Source of the DNA: SVTX01 sp045658225
Lineage (GTDB): Bacteria > Bacillota > Clostridia > Oscillospirales > CAG-272
Length of the DNA stretch: 64,000 bases
Reading direction: 5' to 3'
NCBI GenBank assembly: GCA_045658225.1
Contig: JAZOUO010000009.1
Location: forward strand, 16,894 to 80,893
Shown here: positions 17,714-26,248 of the stretch, one piece after another
Position numbering within the stretch: position 1 is the stretch's first letter
Layout of the letters: each line of letters starts with the position of its first letter
Translations under genes and position numbers: made by a program
The notes under the pieces: model-generated
The model's input: only the letters and a program-made list of their open reading frames with translations
What the model was told of the DNA's origin: nothing
Databases searched by the model: none

Positions 17714-19333
17714 TTATATTTTCTTGTATTTTTTAATTATTGCAAGAGCAGCTTTTATTCCGTCAACTGCGGCACTTGTGATTCCTCCCGCGTAGCCTGC
17801 TCCCTCTCCGCATGGGTAGATTGCGCTATGACCTATAGCGCTCATGTCCTCTGTCCTCAGTATTCTTACAGGCGCTGACGTTCTGGTCTCCGCACCCGTG
17901 AGTATTGCGCTCCCATCTGCAAATCCGCAAAATCTTCTGTCAAACGACTGTATTCCGTATTTTAAATGTCTGGTCACAAAATCAGGCAAAATCTCGTTCA
18001 TATCTGCAACATTACATTTGCCTCCCATATAAGTGGGTGTGACCTTTGAGGGCATACTACCGCGCGTGCCCGAGAGAAAATCTCCTACCGTCTGCATAGG
18101 AGCGCTGTAATCTCTGCCGCCTGCAACATAAGCCGCCTTTTCAATTTTTCTCTGAAATTCTATTGCTCCAAGCGCAAGATTGCCCTCGTATGCTTCAAAA
18201 TCATCGGGGCGCACGGACACTGCTATCGCGGAATTTGAGTTTCTGCCGTCACGCGCATATTTACTCATACCGTTTACAACAACAGTTTCCTCCTCTGATG
18301 CCGCGCCTACTACCTCGCCGCCAGGGCACATACAAAAGGTATATACTCCCCTCTCACTCTTTGTGTCGGACAATGCGTACTCCGCAGCGCCAAGTGCGTG
18401 GTGTCCCGCAAAATTCCCGTAAAGCATATTTTCTATATCCTCTCGGAGATGCTCTATTCTAACACCCACAGAAATAGGCTTGGGTGAAATAGCAAAGCTC
18501 TTTTCAATGAGCATTTTATAGGTGTCTCTCGCGCTGTGTCCAAGAGCAAGAACTACATCACCGCAGAGAAAATCTCCTTTGGTAGTAGTCATTTTTATAT
18601 TGCCGTCACTCAGCTCGGTAATATCCGTCATTCTGCATCGGTATATCACCTCTCCGCCAAGCTCCTTTATACGTTTGAGGATATTATCTACTACAACTCG
18701 TAAGATATCCGTTCCGATATGTGGCTTTGCCTTGAGAGTTATATCCTCTGGCGCGCCGAATTTTTTAAATGTATCAAGTACGTATGAGCATTTTTCATCG
18801 TTTATTCTCGTGATAAGCTTTCCGTCGGAAAATGTTCCTGCGCCGCCTGCGCCAAACTGAATGTTTGAATCAGCATCAAGCTTGCCGTCAGAATAAAATT
18901 TATCAACTGCCAATACTCTGTCAGTCACACAGTCGCCACGGTCAATAATTATAGGACGATAGCCCTGCTCCGCCAGCATAAGAGCGCAGAACATTCCCGC
19001 AGGGCCCATTCCCACGACCATAGGACGCGCGGACATCTCTCGGTCACCGTATTCAAACTCCATCTCAAGATTGCGAATTTTTCGCGCGCCGAGCTTGTCA
19101 ACTATCTTTTGAGAAAGCCGTTTGCCCTCGACTGCTGATACTGCAATCGAATATACTAGCCTCACGTCCTGTCGTTTTCTTGCATCAACCGACTTTTTGA
19201 ATATGGACAGTTCGTAATCTTTGCTTGAAACGCCAAGCTTGTCCAGCCTTCTTTTGACCACATTCAACGCTTCAGTCTCTCCCCTATCGGGCGAGACTGA
19301 TATGGCGTCTATTATATATTTTTCTTTGTTCAT
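17714..19333 (-). CDS. FAD-dependent NAD(P)-type oxidoreductase (COG2509 family)
   Basis: A 539-residue flavoprotein. The Rossmann motif VVGMGPAGMFCALMLAEQG (about 106-124) binds FAD, and GAGGAGTFSDGKL is the family's second signature. GSMPSKVTPTY and the C-terminal GEGAGYAGGITSAAVDG complete the pattern of the conserved but poorly characterised COG2509 dehydrogenases. The physiological substrate is not known. It overlaps cdaR by one base. Confidence 0.85.
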   Translation of the reverse strand: MNKEKYIIDAISVSPDRGETEALNVVKRRLDKLGVSSKDYELSIFKKSVDARKRQDVRLVYSIAVSAVEGKRLSQKIVDKLGARKIRNLEMEFEYGDREMSARPMVVGMGPAGMFCALMLAEQGYRPIIIDRGDCVTDRVLAVDKFYSDGKLDADSNIQFGAGGAGTFSDGKLITRINDEKCSYVLDTFKKFGAPEDITLKAKPHIGTDILRVVVDNILKRIKELGGEVIYRCRMTDITELSDGNIKMTTTKGDFLCGDVVLALGHSARDTYKMLIEKSFAISPKPISVGVRIEHLREDIENMLYGNFAGHHALGAAEYALSDTKSERGVYTFCMCPGGEVVGAASEEETVVVNGMSKYARDGRNSNSAIAVSVRPDDFEAYEGNLALGAIEFQRKIEKAAYVAGGRDYSAPMQTVGDFLSGTRGSMPSKVTPTYMGGKCNVADMNEILPDFVTRHLKYGIQSFDRRFCGFADGSAILTGAETRTSAPVRILRTEDMSAIGHSAIYPCGEGAGYAGGITSAAVDGIKAALAIIKKYKKI

Positions 19334-20373
19334 TACGTTGTGGGCTGAGTGGTAGCTAAGCTTTCGGTTATATGCACCGTGACCGTGATCTCATCCGCCT
19401 CAAGCTTTACTCCCTCGGGATAACCCAGCTGCTTGGCGGTAATGATGACTTCGTGGTCACCCACACCCTTGTCTCCCATATCAATTATGTAATCCGAAAG
19501 CGCATTGAGCATTTCGGGGTCACCTATTACATTTGCTGTGACAGGATCTACGGTATATATATAATTTGCAAAATTACCTATAGCCTTTATCTTCAGCACC
19601 ACAGGTGCTTTTACAGATACGTGTATTTTCATATTGCTGGTATCGTAGCTTATAGAATTGGGTGACATTTCGTTGCTGTTGTTTATAATTATGGGCTCAC
19701 CATTCTTGTTATAGAAATTCAGAGAAAAACCGGATATAGTCTTACTCTTATTAAATTCACCCTCTATCACATGCTCGGCTCTTGTAATCTCATCCACGAG
19801 CGTCTTGGGACCCTTAATGGTTATATTCTTTACACCGTCCTCAAGCTCATGCGAAACCTGATAATTTGCATTATGCGTTATATTTCCCTGCTTTATTTCA
19901 AGTGGAACTACGGCTTCCGTTGCAACATCCGCATAAACCGATACCGCATCAATATCTGTGCTCAAAATAGTAAGACTGGAATTCTCCGGAGCTGTTGTAA
20001 TTATTTTTACGGTAGACCAGCCCACAGAATCTATCTGGCTTACATCGATATACGCCGAATAATCCGATGCGCTATATTTATTTATATCTCTGTTAGTTCC
20101 CTTGACCGTTATCTTTATCTCGGGTACATTGCTCATTGAATACATAGACATACCGTCGCTCATACTTTCTGCGCCAATGACGTTAAGCTTTACTGAAAAC
20201 GTGGCTGTGACATCACTCTCGTTAATATTTACGCAGTATATCCATATAGTGATTGCAAAAAGCAAGCACAAAAGTCTGGGGAAAAGGTCGATGCGTCTGT
20301 TTCTTTGACTTCCGATAACTACAGACTCGCGCCCTTTTTCATCGCGCTCTTTTTGGAAATCCATTTGCTTCAT
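19333..20373 (-). CDS. cdaR: CdaA regulatory protein CdaR (YbbR domains)
   Basis: A 346-residue protein with one N-terminal membrane helix (about 28-46, LFPRLLCLLFAITIWIYCV) and an extracellular part of about three to four YbbR repeats (for example VPEIKITVKGTNRDIN, VKNITIKGPKTLVDEI, KIKAIGNFANYIYTV). CdaR binds and modulates the diadenylate cyclase CdaA. The start overlaps the cdaA stop as ATGA, so translation of the pair is coupled. The usual third gene glmM is not next to it here. Confidence 0.92.
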   Translation of the reverse strand: MKQMDFQKERDEKGRESVVIGSQRNRRIDLFPRLLCLLFAITIWIYCVNINESDVTATFSVKLNVIGAESMSDGMSMYSMSNVPEIKITVKGTNRDINKYSASDYSAYIDVSQIDSVGWSTVKIITTAPENSSLTILSTDIDAVSVYADVATEAVVPLEIKQGNITHNANYQVSHELEDGVKNITIKGPKTLVDEITRAEHVIEGEFNKSKTISGFSLNFYNKNGEPIIINNSNEMSPNSISYDTSNMKIHVSVKAPVVLKIKAIGNFANYIYTVDPVTANVIGDPEMLNALSDYIIDMGDKGVGDHEVIITAKQLGYPEGVKLEADEITVTVHITESLATTQPTT

Positions 20374-21368
20374 ACTGAATCACCGTCCTCACTTTCCACA
20401 GAATTTTCAGTGTCGATATTCTCGGTATTTATTATTCCCATATCCTCGTCGCCCGCAAACTTAATCTTATCAAAATTTACAGACATATATACATCCTCGT
20501 TCACCGAGCTACCCGTCATAAGAGTGTAAAGGTCATCACGCAAATCGTTGGACTTGTGCCTTCCGTTCTTACCTATGTCCTGGTATCCCCTTTTGAGTAT
20601 TTTATTGTTTGCAATAGAAATAATTCCCGTCTCCTCGGATACCACTACCACAACAGCATCACTAACCTCGGTTATACGAAGTGCGGCCCTGTGTCTTGTA
20701 CCAAGACGTCTCATCTGAGGGTCATCGCTCTCCGAGATGTTTTTTGATTTACTGGATGCTGTTATTATTTTATTATCGCGTATTATCACCGCACCATCGT
20801 GCAAAGGTGATTTGTTAAAGAAAATGTTGCTCAGAAGCTGTCTTGATACCTTTGCGTCAAGAGATACGCCCTCGGTCATCTGCGAACGCAGGCGGCTTGA
20901 ACGCTCAATAACGATAAGCGCACCGTCCCCACGTGCCGAAAGCTCAAATGCCGCCGCGGAAATTTCCTCTACCATCTTAAGCGTGTCAGGGCTCTGATCC
21001 GCTTTTTTGTTCTTTATCTTTCTAAAATTCAAGGATGTAGAGCCAACCTCCTCAAGCACCGCGCGAAGCTCAGGCTGGAAGATGATACACACTACCATAA
21101 TGCCGACCACGTAGAAATTCTTGAGTATAGAGCCTATAGCAACCATATGGAATATATCACTTAAAACATATATAAGCACAACCGCGCCCAGTCCGAGTGC
21201 TATTCTACCAACATGTCTATCTCTAATAAACTTAAATACCATATACAGAAGGCTCGCAAGCAAAAGTATATCTATTATGTCAATGATACCGATATTGACT
21301 ATGGGGAAAATTACATAATCCTTGAAATTTTCAAGCAACGTATTCCAGAATACTGTTATATTTGGCAT
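20370..21368 (-). CDS. cdaA: Diadenylate cyclase CdaA
   Basis: A 332-residue membrane enzyme making c-di-AMP from two ATP. Three hydrophobic segments lie within residues 18-98, followed by the DAC domain with the catalytic DGA motif at 191-193 (SPLHDGAVI) and RHR at 225-227 (LGTRHRAAL). The acidic C-terminal tail (ENIDTENSVESEDGD) is extra. c-di-AMP controls potassium and osmolyte balance and cell wall physiology. It starts 17 bases after pncB and overlaps cdaR. Confidence 0.97.
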   Translation of the reverse strand: MPNITVFWNTLLENFKDYVIFPIVNIGIIDIIDILLLASLLYMVFKFIRDRHVGRIALGLGAVVLIYVLSDIFHMVAIGSILKNFYVVGIMVVCIIFQPELRAVLEEVGSTSLNFRKIKNKKADQSPDTLKMVEEISAAAFELSARGDGALIVIERSSRLRSQMTEGVSLDAKVSRQLLSNIFFNKSPLHDGAVIIRDNKIITASSKSKNISESDDPQMRRLGTRHRAALRITEVSDAVVVVVSEETGIISIANNKILKRGYQDIGKNGRHKSNDLRDDLYTLMTGSSVNEDVYMSVNFDKIKFAGDEDMGIINTENIDTENSVESEDGDSV

Positions 21369-21385
21369 ATTTTCCTCCCTGACAG

Positions 21386-22840
21386 TTAATTATTTTTCCT
21401 GCTCTTTGTAAGCAGGTCGTTTTTGATGTCCCAAAGCTTTTGCGACAAGTCAACATAGTAGTTGTGAGGATTGGTAAATCTCTTTACCTCATCCCACATA
21501 CCCTGAATTTCTCTTTCGTGATGCTCTCTTATCTCTTTGAGGGTGGGCAATTCATAAACAAGCTCTCCGTTTTTGAAAATAGGAACAAGAAGCTCGGTCG
21601 CGGTATAGTTTTCAAGCACCTTGCGCTTCCATGTGTGCTCAGGATCGAACAGCTCTATAGGCTTTGTGTCGTCAACCGTCTCGTCGTAAACGCATATAAG
21701 GTCTGCCTCAGCCTTGCCCGTATCACGACCGCGGAGTCTGTAGACCTTTTTGAAGTGAGGCGTGGTTATCTTGCCGACGTTCTCACTTATCTTTATTTTC
21801 GGGGTGACATTGCCATCTGCATCCTCAACCGCACAGAGCTTATATACCGCACCGAACACGGGGTGGCTCTTTGCCGTTATAAGTCTCTCACCGACACCAA
21901 AGCCGTCCACCTCCGCGCCCTGACGGATAAGCTCACGGATTATATACTCGTCAAGCGAGTTGGAAACAATTATCTTGCATTCCGTCCAACCAGCATCGTC
22001 AAGCATTTTTCTCATCTTCTTTGTAAGATACGTAATATCTCCCGAGTCAAGTCTTACACCGCACTTGGTTATGCCAAGGGGCTTCAACACCTCGTTAAAC
22101 GCGCGAATTGCATTCGGGATACCCGACTTCAACACGTTATAGGTGTCAATAAGCAATGTTGCGTTGTTGGGGTATATCTCACAGTATGTCTTAAACGCTG
22201 TATATTCATCGTCAAACATCTGCACCCAAGAGTGAGCCATCGTGCCTGTTGCAGGAACGCCGTACACCTCATCGGATATAGCGCAAGCGGTGGAATTACA
22301 TCCACCTATATACGCAGCACGCGCTCCCAGTATCGCCGCATCTGCACCCTGAGCGCGTCTCGAACCAAACTCGCTGACTATTCTTCCCTTTGCTGCGCGG
22401 GTTATTCTTGCCGCCTTAGTCGCGATAAGCGACTGGTGATTTATCATAAGAAGCAGATAGGTCTCAATAAACTGTGCCTCTATCGCCTTTGCTCTTACTG
22501 TTATAAGAGGCTCTCCGGGAAAAACGATAGTTCCTTCGGGTATTGCCCAAATGTCTCCGGTAAATCTGAAAGTTGAAAGATACTTGAGAAATTCCTCGTC
22601 AAAGCATCCCTTAGAGCGAAGATATGCTATATCGTCCTCGTCAAACTTGAGATCTTTTACGTATTCTATTATCTGCTCAAGACCTGCCGCTACCGCGTAT
22701 CCACCATGATCGGGATTATCCCTGTAATACAGGTCAAAATAAACTATCTTATCCGCATATCCGCACTTGAAATATCCGTTTCCCATAGTGAGCTCGTAAA
22801 AGTCAAAGAGCATTGTAAGGTTTCTGCTTATATCCTTCAT
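21386..22840 (-). CDS. pncB: Nicotinate phosphoribosyltransferase
   Basis: A 484-residue NAPRTase, first step of the Preiss-Handler NAD salvage pathway (nicotinate + PRPP). The N-terminus (MLFDFYELTMGNGYF), SEFGSRRAQGADAA with its conserved Arg, GTMAHSWV and VRLDSGDITYL (phosphate site) are present. It is the promoter-proximal gene of the long minus-strand run and has a GGGAGG ribosome site. An inverted repeat over the transcript start suggests specific repression. Confidence 0.96.
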   Translation of the reverse strand: MKDISRNLTMLFDFYELTMGNGYFKCGYADKIVYFDLYYRDNPDHGGYAVAAGLEQIIEYVKDLKFDEDDIAYLRSKGCFDEEFLKYLSTFRFTGDIWAIPEGTIVFPGEPLITVRAKAIEAQFIETYLLLMINHQSLIATKAARITRAAKGRIVSEFGSRRAQGADAAILGARAAYIGGCNSTACAISDEVYGVPATGTMAHSWVQMFDDEYTAFKTYCEIYPNNATLLIDTYNVLKSGIPNAIRAFNEVLKPLGITKCGVRLDSGDITYLTKKMRKMLDDAGWTECKIIVSNSLDEYIIRELIRQGAEVDGFGVGERLITAKSHPVFGAVYKLCAVEDADGNVTPKIKISENVGKITTPHFKKVYRLRGRDTGKAEADLICVYDETVDDTKPIELFDPEHTWKRKVLENYTATELLVPIFKNGELVYELPTLKEIREHHEREIQGMWDEVKRFTNPHNYYVDLSQKLWDIKNDLLTKSRKNN

Positions 22841-22883
22841 TCTAACGTCCTCCCGTTAAAATCAAATTCAAAATGGTTATTCT

Positions 22884-22908
22884 TTGGCATTATAAGATAA
22901 AATGCCAA
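22884..22908 (-). promoter_or_regulatory. Candidate operator at the pncB transcript start
   Basis: TTGGCATT and AATGCCAA form a perfect 8-bp inverted repeat with a 9-base AT-rich spacer. The predicted +1 (about 22907) falls at its edge, the position expected for a repressor site. The binding protein is unknown; it does not look like the NiaR site I remember. Confidence 0.5.
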
Positions 22909-22913
22909 TATAT

Positions 22914-22943
22914 ATTATAACATATATATTATCTCAAAGTCAA
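22914..22943 (-). promoter_or_regulatory. Promoter of pncB and the downstream operon
   Basis: On the minus strand, TTGACT (22938-22943) and TATAAT (22914-22919) are 18 bases apart. No comparable promoter was seen inside the genes down to mazG. Confidence 0.75.
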
Positions 22944-22997
22944 GCAGTTATTGAAATAATATATATAAACCTCACTATATAACGCAAGGTTTTTGAC

Positions 22998-23067
22998 AAA
23001 AAATATCCGCACATTCACTCCAATGCCGAAAATTCGGTCACGAAGCACAGATGTGCGGATATTTTTT
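22998..23067 (-). terminator. Terminator after the membrane-protein gene
   Basis: Arms TATCCGCACAT and ATGTGCGGATA, flanked by A6 and T6 tracts, enclose a smaller CCGAAAATTCGG palindrome. It follows the stop of the minus-strand membrane protein by 7 bases. Confidence 0.88.
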
Positions 23068-23074
23068 ATTAAAT

Positions 23075-23860
23075 TCACTCATAAAGCTCGCGTTTGAGCT
23101 TTGTCTCTAAAAACAGCATCAAGAGCCAGATTACCGCAAAGTAGCACGCTACACCGCTGAGGATATCAGACGAATAATAAATTATCATACCCGGTATCTC
23201 AGAGAGTTGCGGAACACCGTACATTATCGTGTACAGTATATCGTAAAATATTCTTTGCGCTACCTTTGTAGCGGCGACTATAACTCCCGCCCAAAATGCG
23301 CTTTTAATCATAGGATTATTGATGTCAATAAAGGATTTGAACGGATATATTCCGTCTGTGCTTGGTTTAATGCCAAGCTTTTTGTCTGCCTTGCGTTTTT
23401 TTTCAACGAGCTCAAGGTGCACTGACAATATTTTATATGCTATAAGCAAGACTACAAAATACTGCAAAAGCTCAAAAAACAAAGGCACGAGAATACTGCG
23501 GATATCACTCCATATTCTGATTTCAAAGCCATTGTCAAGCCACGTCATAAATACGTTGATCAAATATTTGGACAAGGTCACAAGCAAGAATATCATCGCT
23601 GGTATGCCTATTTTTCCAACACCATATCTGTATATTGAGTAAATAGACACAGCATACGCTATCGCTATCGCAACTATCTCAACCAAGTCGTAAATATACT
23701 CTATCACAGTGGGCAGTACAGTGTCCATATACTGAATATCATTTGCGTACATATTACCAAGCGGCACAAGTGCAAAACAGTAAAGACAGTACAAAAACAT
23801 CATACTTACGGCAAAAAATATATTCAGTTTTCTGCGTAATTTAAGTTCCTTTTTATTCAA
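23075..23860 (-). CDS. Predicted multi-pass membrane protein, unknown function
   Basis: A 261-residue protein with about six hydrophobic segments (roughly 11-33, 58-77, 84-103, 124-144, 185-203, 228-252) and a lysine-rich cytoplasmic loop (VEKKRKADKKLG) in the middle. I do not recognise the family. The likely start is TTG at 23858-23860 after AGGGGA; the next Met lies inside the first helix. It follows the lrp-aminotransferase pair by 10 bases and ends at a strong terminator, so it is the last gene of that operon. Confidence 0.7.
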   Translation of the reverse strand: MNKKELKLRRKLNIFFAVSMMFLYCLYCFALVPLGNMYANDIQYMDTVLPTVIEYIYDLVEIVAIAIAYAVSIYSIYRYGVGKIGIPAMIFLLVTLSKYLINVFMTWLDNGFEIRIWSDIRSILVPLFFELLQYFVVLLIAYKILSVHLELVEKKRKADKKLGIKPSTDGIYPFKSFIDINNPMIKSAFWAGVIVAATKVAQRIFYDILYTIMYGVPQLSEIPGMIIYYSSDILSGVACYFAVIWLLMLFLETKLKRELYE

Positions 23861-23870
23861 AATATATCCC

Positions 23871-25049
23871 CTATGATTTTACTTCTTCAAGAAATTTTCC
23901 TATTCTGTCAATAGCCTCCTTGATGTGGTCTGTGGAATAGCAATATGACGCCCTGATAAAGCCCTCGCCCGACGCGCCAAACGCGCTTCCAGGAACAACG
24001 GCAACCTTTTGCGAATAAAGCAATCTCTCACAGAACTCATCACTTGAAAGTCCCGATATTTTTATTGACGGGAAGGTATAGAAAGCACCCTTGGGCTCGA
24101 AACAATCCATACCAAGCTTGCGGAACCCATTTACCATTATGCGACGACGCACATCATATTCCGCCTTCATTCTCTCAATGTCCGCATCTCCGTTTTTCAG
24201 TGCCTCGATCGCCGCGTACTGAGCCGTTGTAGGCGCGCTCATTATGGCAAACTGATGTATCTTTGTTATCTGCTGAATTATGGGCGCAGGCGCGCAGACA
24301 TATCCAAGTCTCCATCCTGTCATGGAATAGGTCTTGGAAAAACCGTTTATTACTATGGTGCGCTCTCTCATTCCGTCTATCGACGCAAAGGAAACATGGG
24401 TGTTATCTCCGTATGTAAGCTCGGAATATATCTCGTCGGAAAGCACGCAGATATTTGTCTCCTTGAGAACTTCAGCTATAGCCTCAAGGTCTGCTTTTTC
24501 CATAATAGCGCCCGTGGGATTACAGGGATACGGGAAGATAAGCATCTTAGTCTTGTCCGTTATTTTTTCACGGAGCTCATTTGCTGTGAGTCTGAACTCG
24601 TTTTCTGCCTTAAGATCAATAATTACGGGAACACCGCCAGCAAGCCTTACGAGGGGCTCGTAGCAAACAAAGCTGGGCTGAGGAATAATGACCTCATCAC
24701 CGCGAGAAACAACAGCGCGGATAGCATTATCAATCCCCTCGCTTCCGCCCACGGTTATAAGCACCTCGCTCTTTGGCTCGTACTCAACTCCGTATTTTCT
24801 CAAAAAGAATTTACTTACCTCACAGCGCAACGCCATAAGTCCCGCATTGGCAGTGTATTTGGTCTTACTCTGCTCAAGCGACTGTATGCCCGCGCTTTTT
24901 ATATGCCACGGTGTGGGAAAATCAGGCTCGCCGACACCAAGGGATATTACCCCCTCCATGCTCTCGGCAATGTCAAAATATTTCCGTATTCCCGACGGCT
25001 TTATATCCTGACTAACCACACTGTTCAGTACTTTGGAATAATCTATCAT
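23871..25049 (-). CDS. Aminotransferase class I/II (aspartate/aromatic type)
   Basis: A 392-residue PLP enzyme of fold type I. Features are GVGEPDFPTPWHIK near the N-terminus, PYPCNPTGA, LSDEIYSELTYG and the PLP-lysine segment NGFSKTYSMTGWRLGY, with the substrate-carboxylate Arg near the end (GFIRASYCYS). It belongs to the AspB/PatA subgroup. The donor and acceptor cannot be fixed from sequence. Its ATG overlaps the lrp stop by four bases, a pairing common in Clostridia that suggests control by the Lrp-type regulator. Confidence 0.9.
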   Translation of the reverse strand: MIDYSKVLNSVVSQDIKPSGIRKYFDIAESMEGVISLGVGEPDFPTPWHIKSAGIQSLEQSKTKYTANAGLMALRCEVSKFFLRKYGVEYEPKSEVLITVGGSEGIDNAIRAVVSRGDEVIIPQPSFVCYEPLVRLAGGVPVIIDLKAENEFRLTANELREKITDKTKMLIFPYPCNPTGAIMEKADLEAIAEVLKETNICVLSDEIYSELTYGDNTHVSFASIDGMRERTIVINGFSKTYSMTGWRLGYVCAPAPIIQQITKIHQFAIMSAPTTAQYAAIEALKNGDADIERMKAEYDVRRRIMVNGFRKLGMDCFEPKGAFYTFPSIKISGLSSDEFCERLLYSQKVAVVPGSAFGASGEGFIRASYCYSTDHIKEAIDRIGKFLEEVKS

Positions 25050-25528
25050 AAGGAGTATGCTCCTCTTTCATCTTTTTCTGTATTTACAAGCTCAACATCA
25101 AGCTCTTTGTATCTGCGAAGCACAAAGTGCGTTGCCGTAGACGTTATCTCGCGCTTTGTCGCCAGCTCCTTGGCAACGAACATAGCCACCTCGTGGAAGG
25201 TCTTTCCCTTTACCATAACGCAAAGGTCGTACGTTCCCGACATAAGATAGACAGACTCCACCTCGTCGTATTTCATGATATTTTCTGCGACCTTCTCAAA
25301 TCCGTACTCATCCTGAGGAATTACCTTCAGCTCGATAACAGCAGAAACGTATGCATTATCAAGTCTTTCCCAGTCAATAACTGTCTTGTATCCGCGGATA
25401 AGTCCCGCAACCTCAAGCTCCTTTATCTCCGCCTCAACTTCCGACTGTTCAAGCCCCGTCATAACGGCGAGATCCTCTATCGTATAGCGCGCATTTTTTG
25501 CGAGTAAATTCAAAATCTGAATATTCAT
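25046..25528 (-). CDS. Lrp/AsnC-family transcriptional regulator
   Basis: A 160-residue protein with an N-terminal winged helix-turn-helix (LLAKNARYTIEDLAVMTG, then EVEAEIKELEVAGLIRGY) and a C-terminal RAM ligand-binding domain (VESVYLMSGTYDLCVMVKG). Such proteins sense amino acids as dimers or octamers. It is translationally coupled to the aminotransferase, so it probably regulates this operon in response to an amino acid. Confidence 0.9.
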   Translation of the reverse strand: MNIQILNLLAKNARYTIEDLAVMTGLEQSEVEAEIKELEVAGLIRGYKTVIDWERLDNAYVSAVIELKVIPQDEYGFEKVAENIMKYDEVESVYLMSGTYDLCVMVKGKTFHEVAMFVAKELATKREITSTATHFVLRRYKELDVELVNTEKDERGAYSL

Positions 25529-25570
25529 ATTTTCTGCCTTTCAATTTAAAAAATCCTTATAAAACAAAGA

Positions 25571-25589
25571 CTCGGAGAAATTCCCCGAG
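25571..25589 (-). other. Hairpin in the lrp upstream region
   Basis: CTCGG and CCGAG arms with an internal GGAA/TTCT pairing. On the minus strand TCTTTGTTTT follows. It lies between the upstream terminator and lrp, so it could be a second terminator or a 5' leader hairpin. Confidence 0.4.
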
Positions 25590-25601
25590 CTTTAAAAAAT
25601 G

Positions 25602-25641
25602 TAAAAAACGCTCTCCGTTCTGCGCTTGCGCACAGAACGGA
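25602..25641 (-). terminator. Terminator of the small P-loop gene
   Basis: TCCGTTCTG and CAGAACGGA arms (25614-25641), extended by a GCGC/GCGC inner stem, are followed on the minus strand by GAGCG and six T. Confidence 0.85.
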
Positions 25642-25659
25642 AAGGAAAAGTTTTAAGTA

Positions 25660-26067
25660 TTAGAGGTACTTCTTAACTATATCGCTTGCTTCTTCAACGG
25701 GGATAGAAGACGTCATAACGATGTTTACGTTGAGATTGTTGGAGAGCTCGTCAACCTCTTTTACAAAGTTGTCAAACGCCGCAACGTCATTGTTAGCTAT
25801 CTTGAGAGCAGAGTCAACGAATACATCTGTCACGTCATGATTGCTTGCAAGAATACCCGCGATGAAGCCATAAAGAGCGTCTGCGTCAAAAATGAGATAT
25901 TCGTTTGTGTTTATAAGTCTTACGTTATAGTTAATATCAAAGCGGAGTCCAATACCCTTTTCGATACAAACAACCGCACCTGCTGACTTTTCTGCTGCTT
26001 CGTTTACCGTGCTGATGAGAGCCTTGGTCTTACCAGTTCCCTTAACGCCGATGATGAGCTTTAACAT
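25660..26067 (-). CDS. Small P-loop NTP-binding protein, unknown function
   Basis: A 135-residue protein starting with a Walker A motif GVKGTGKT at residues 7-14. A later VTDVFVDSAL strand could supply a Walker B-like aspartate. The fold appears to be a minimal P-loop NTPase without sensor or arginine-finger domains. I do not recognise a named family; similar short conserved proteins occur in gut Clostridia as far as I recall. It has its own promoter, a GCCGC hairpin (26081-26096) just before its GAGGAGG ribosome site, and its own terminator, so it is a well-expressed single gene. Confidence 0.72.
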   Translation of the reverse strand: MLKLIIGVKGTGKTKALISTVNEAAEKSAGAVVCIEKGIGLRFDINYNVRLINTNEYLIFDADALYGFIAGILASNHDVTDVFVDSALKIANNDVAAFDNFVKEVDELSNNLNVNIVMTSSIPVEEASDIVKKYL

Positions 26068-26164
26068 AATTAACCTCCTCGCCGCACAAACGCGGCTTTA
26101 TATAAGTATTTAATATTTCCATTACCTTGACCAAAATATATACGGTCTCGGTCTTGTTTTTCAT

Positions 26165-26193
26165 ATTATAACACAAAAATTACAATTTTTCAA
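26165..26193 (-). promoter_or_regulatory. Promoter of the small P-loop gene
   Basis: On the minus strand, TTGAAA (26188-26193) and TATAAT (26165-26170) are 17 bases apart. The leader of about 90 bases contains the GCCGC-GCGGC hairpin at 26081-26096 next to the ribosome site. Confidence 0.75.
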
Positions 26194-26248
26194 GTGCTAT
26201 AATACAATTTATTCAATTTTTTTGCAAGAAATTGCCGCGCTGTACCGA

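Noticed and set aside
21440..22576. A 378-codon open frame antisense to pncB
   Set aside because: It is the shadow of pncB; no ribosome site or family signature.
24255..25250. A 331-codon frame antisense to the aminotransferase and lrp genes
   Set aside because: It crosses two well-supported genes on the opposite strand and has no protein-like motifs.
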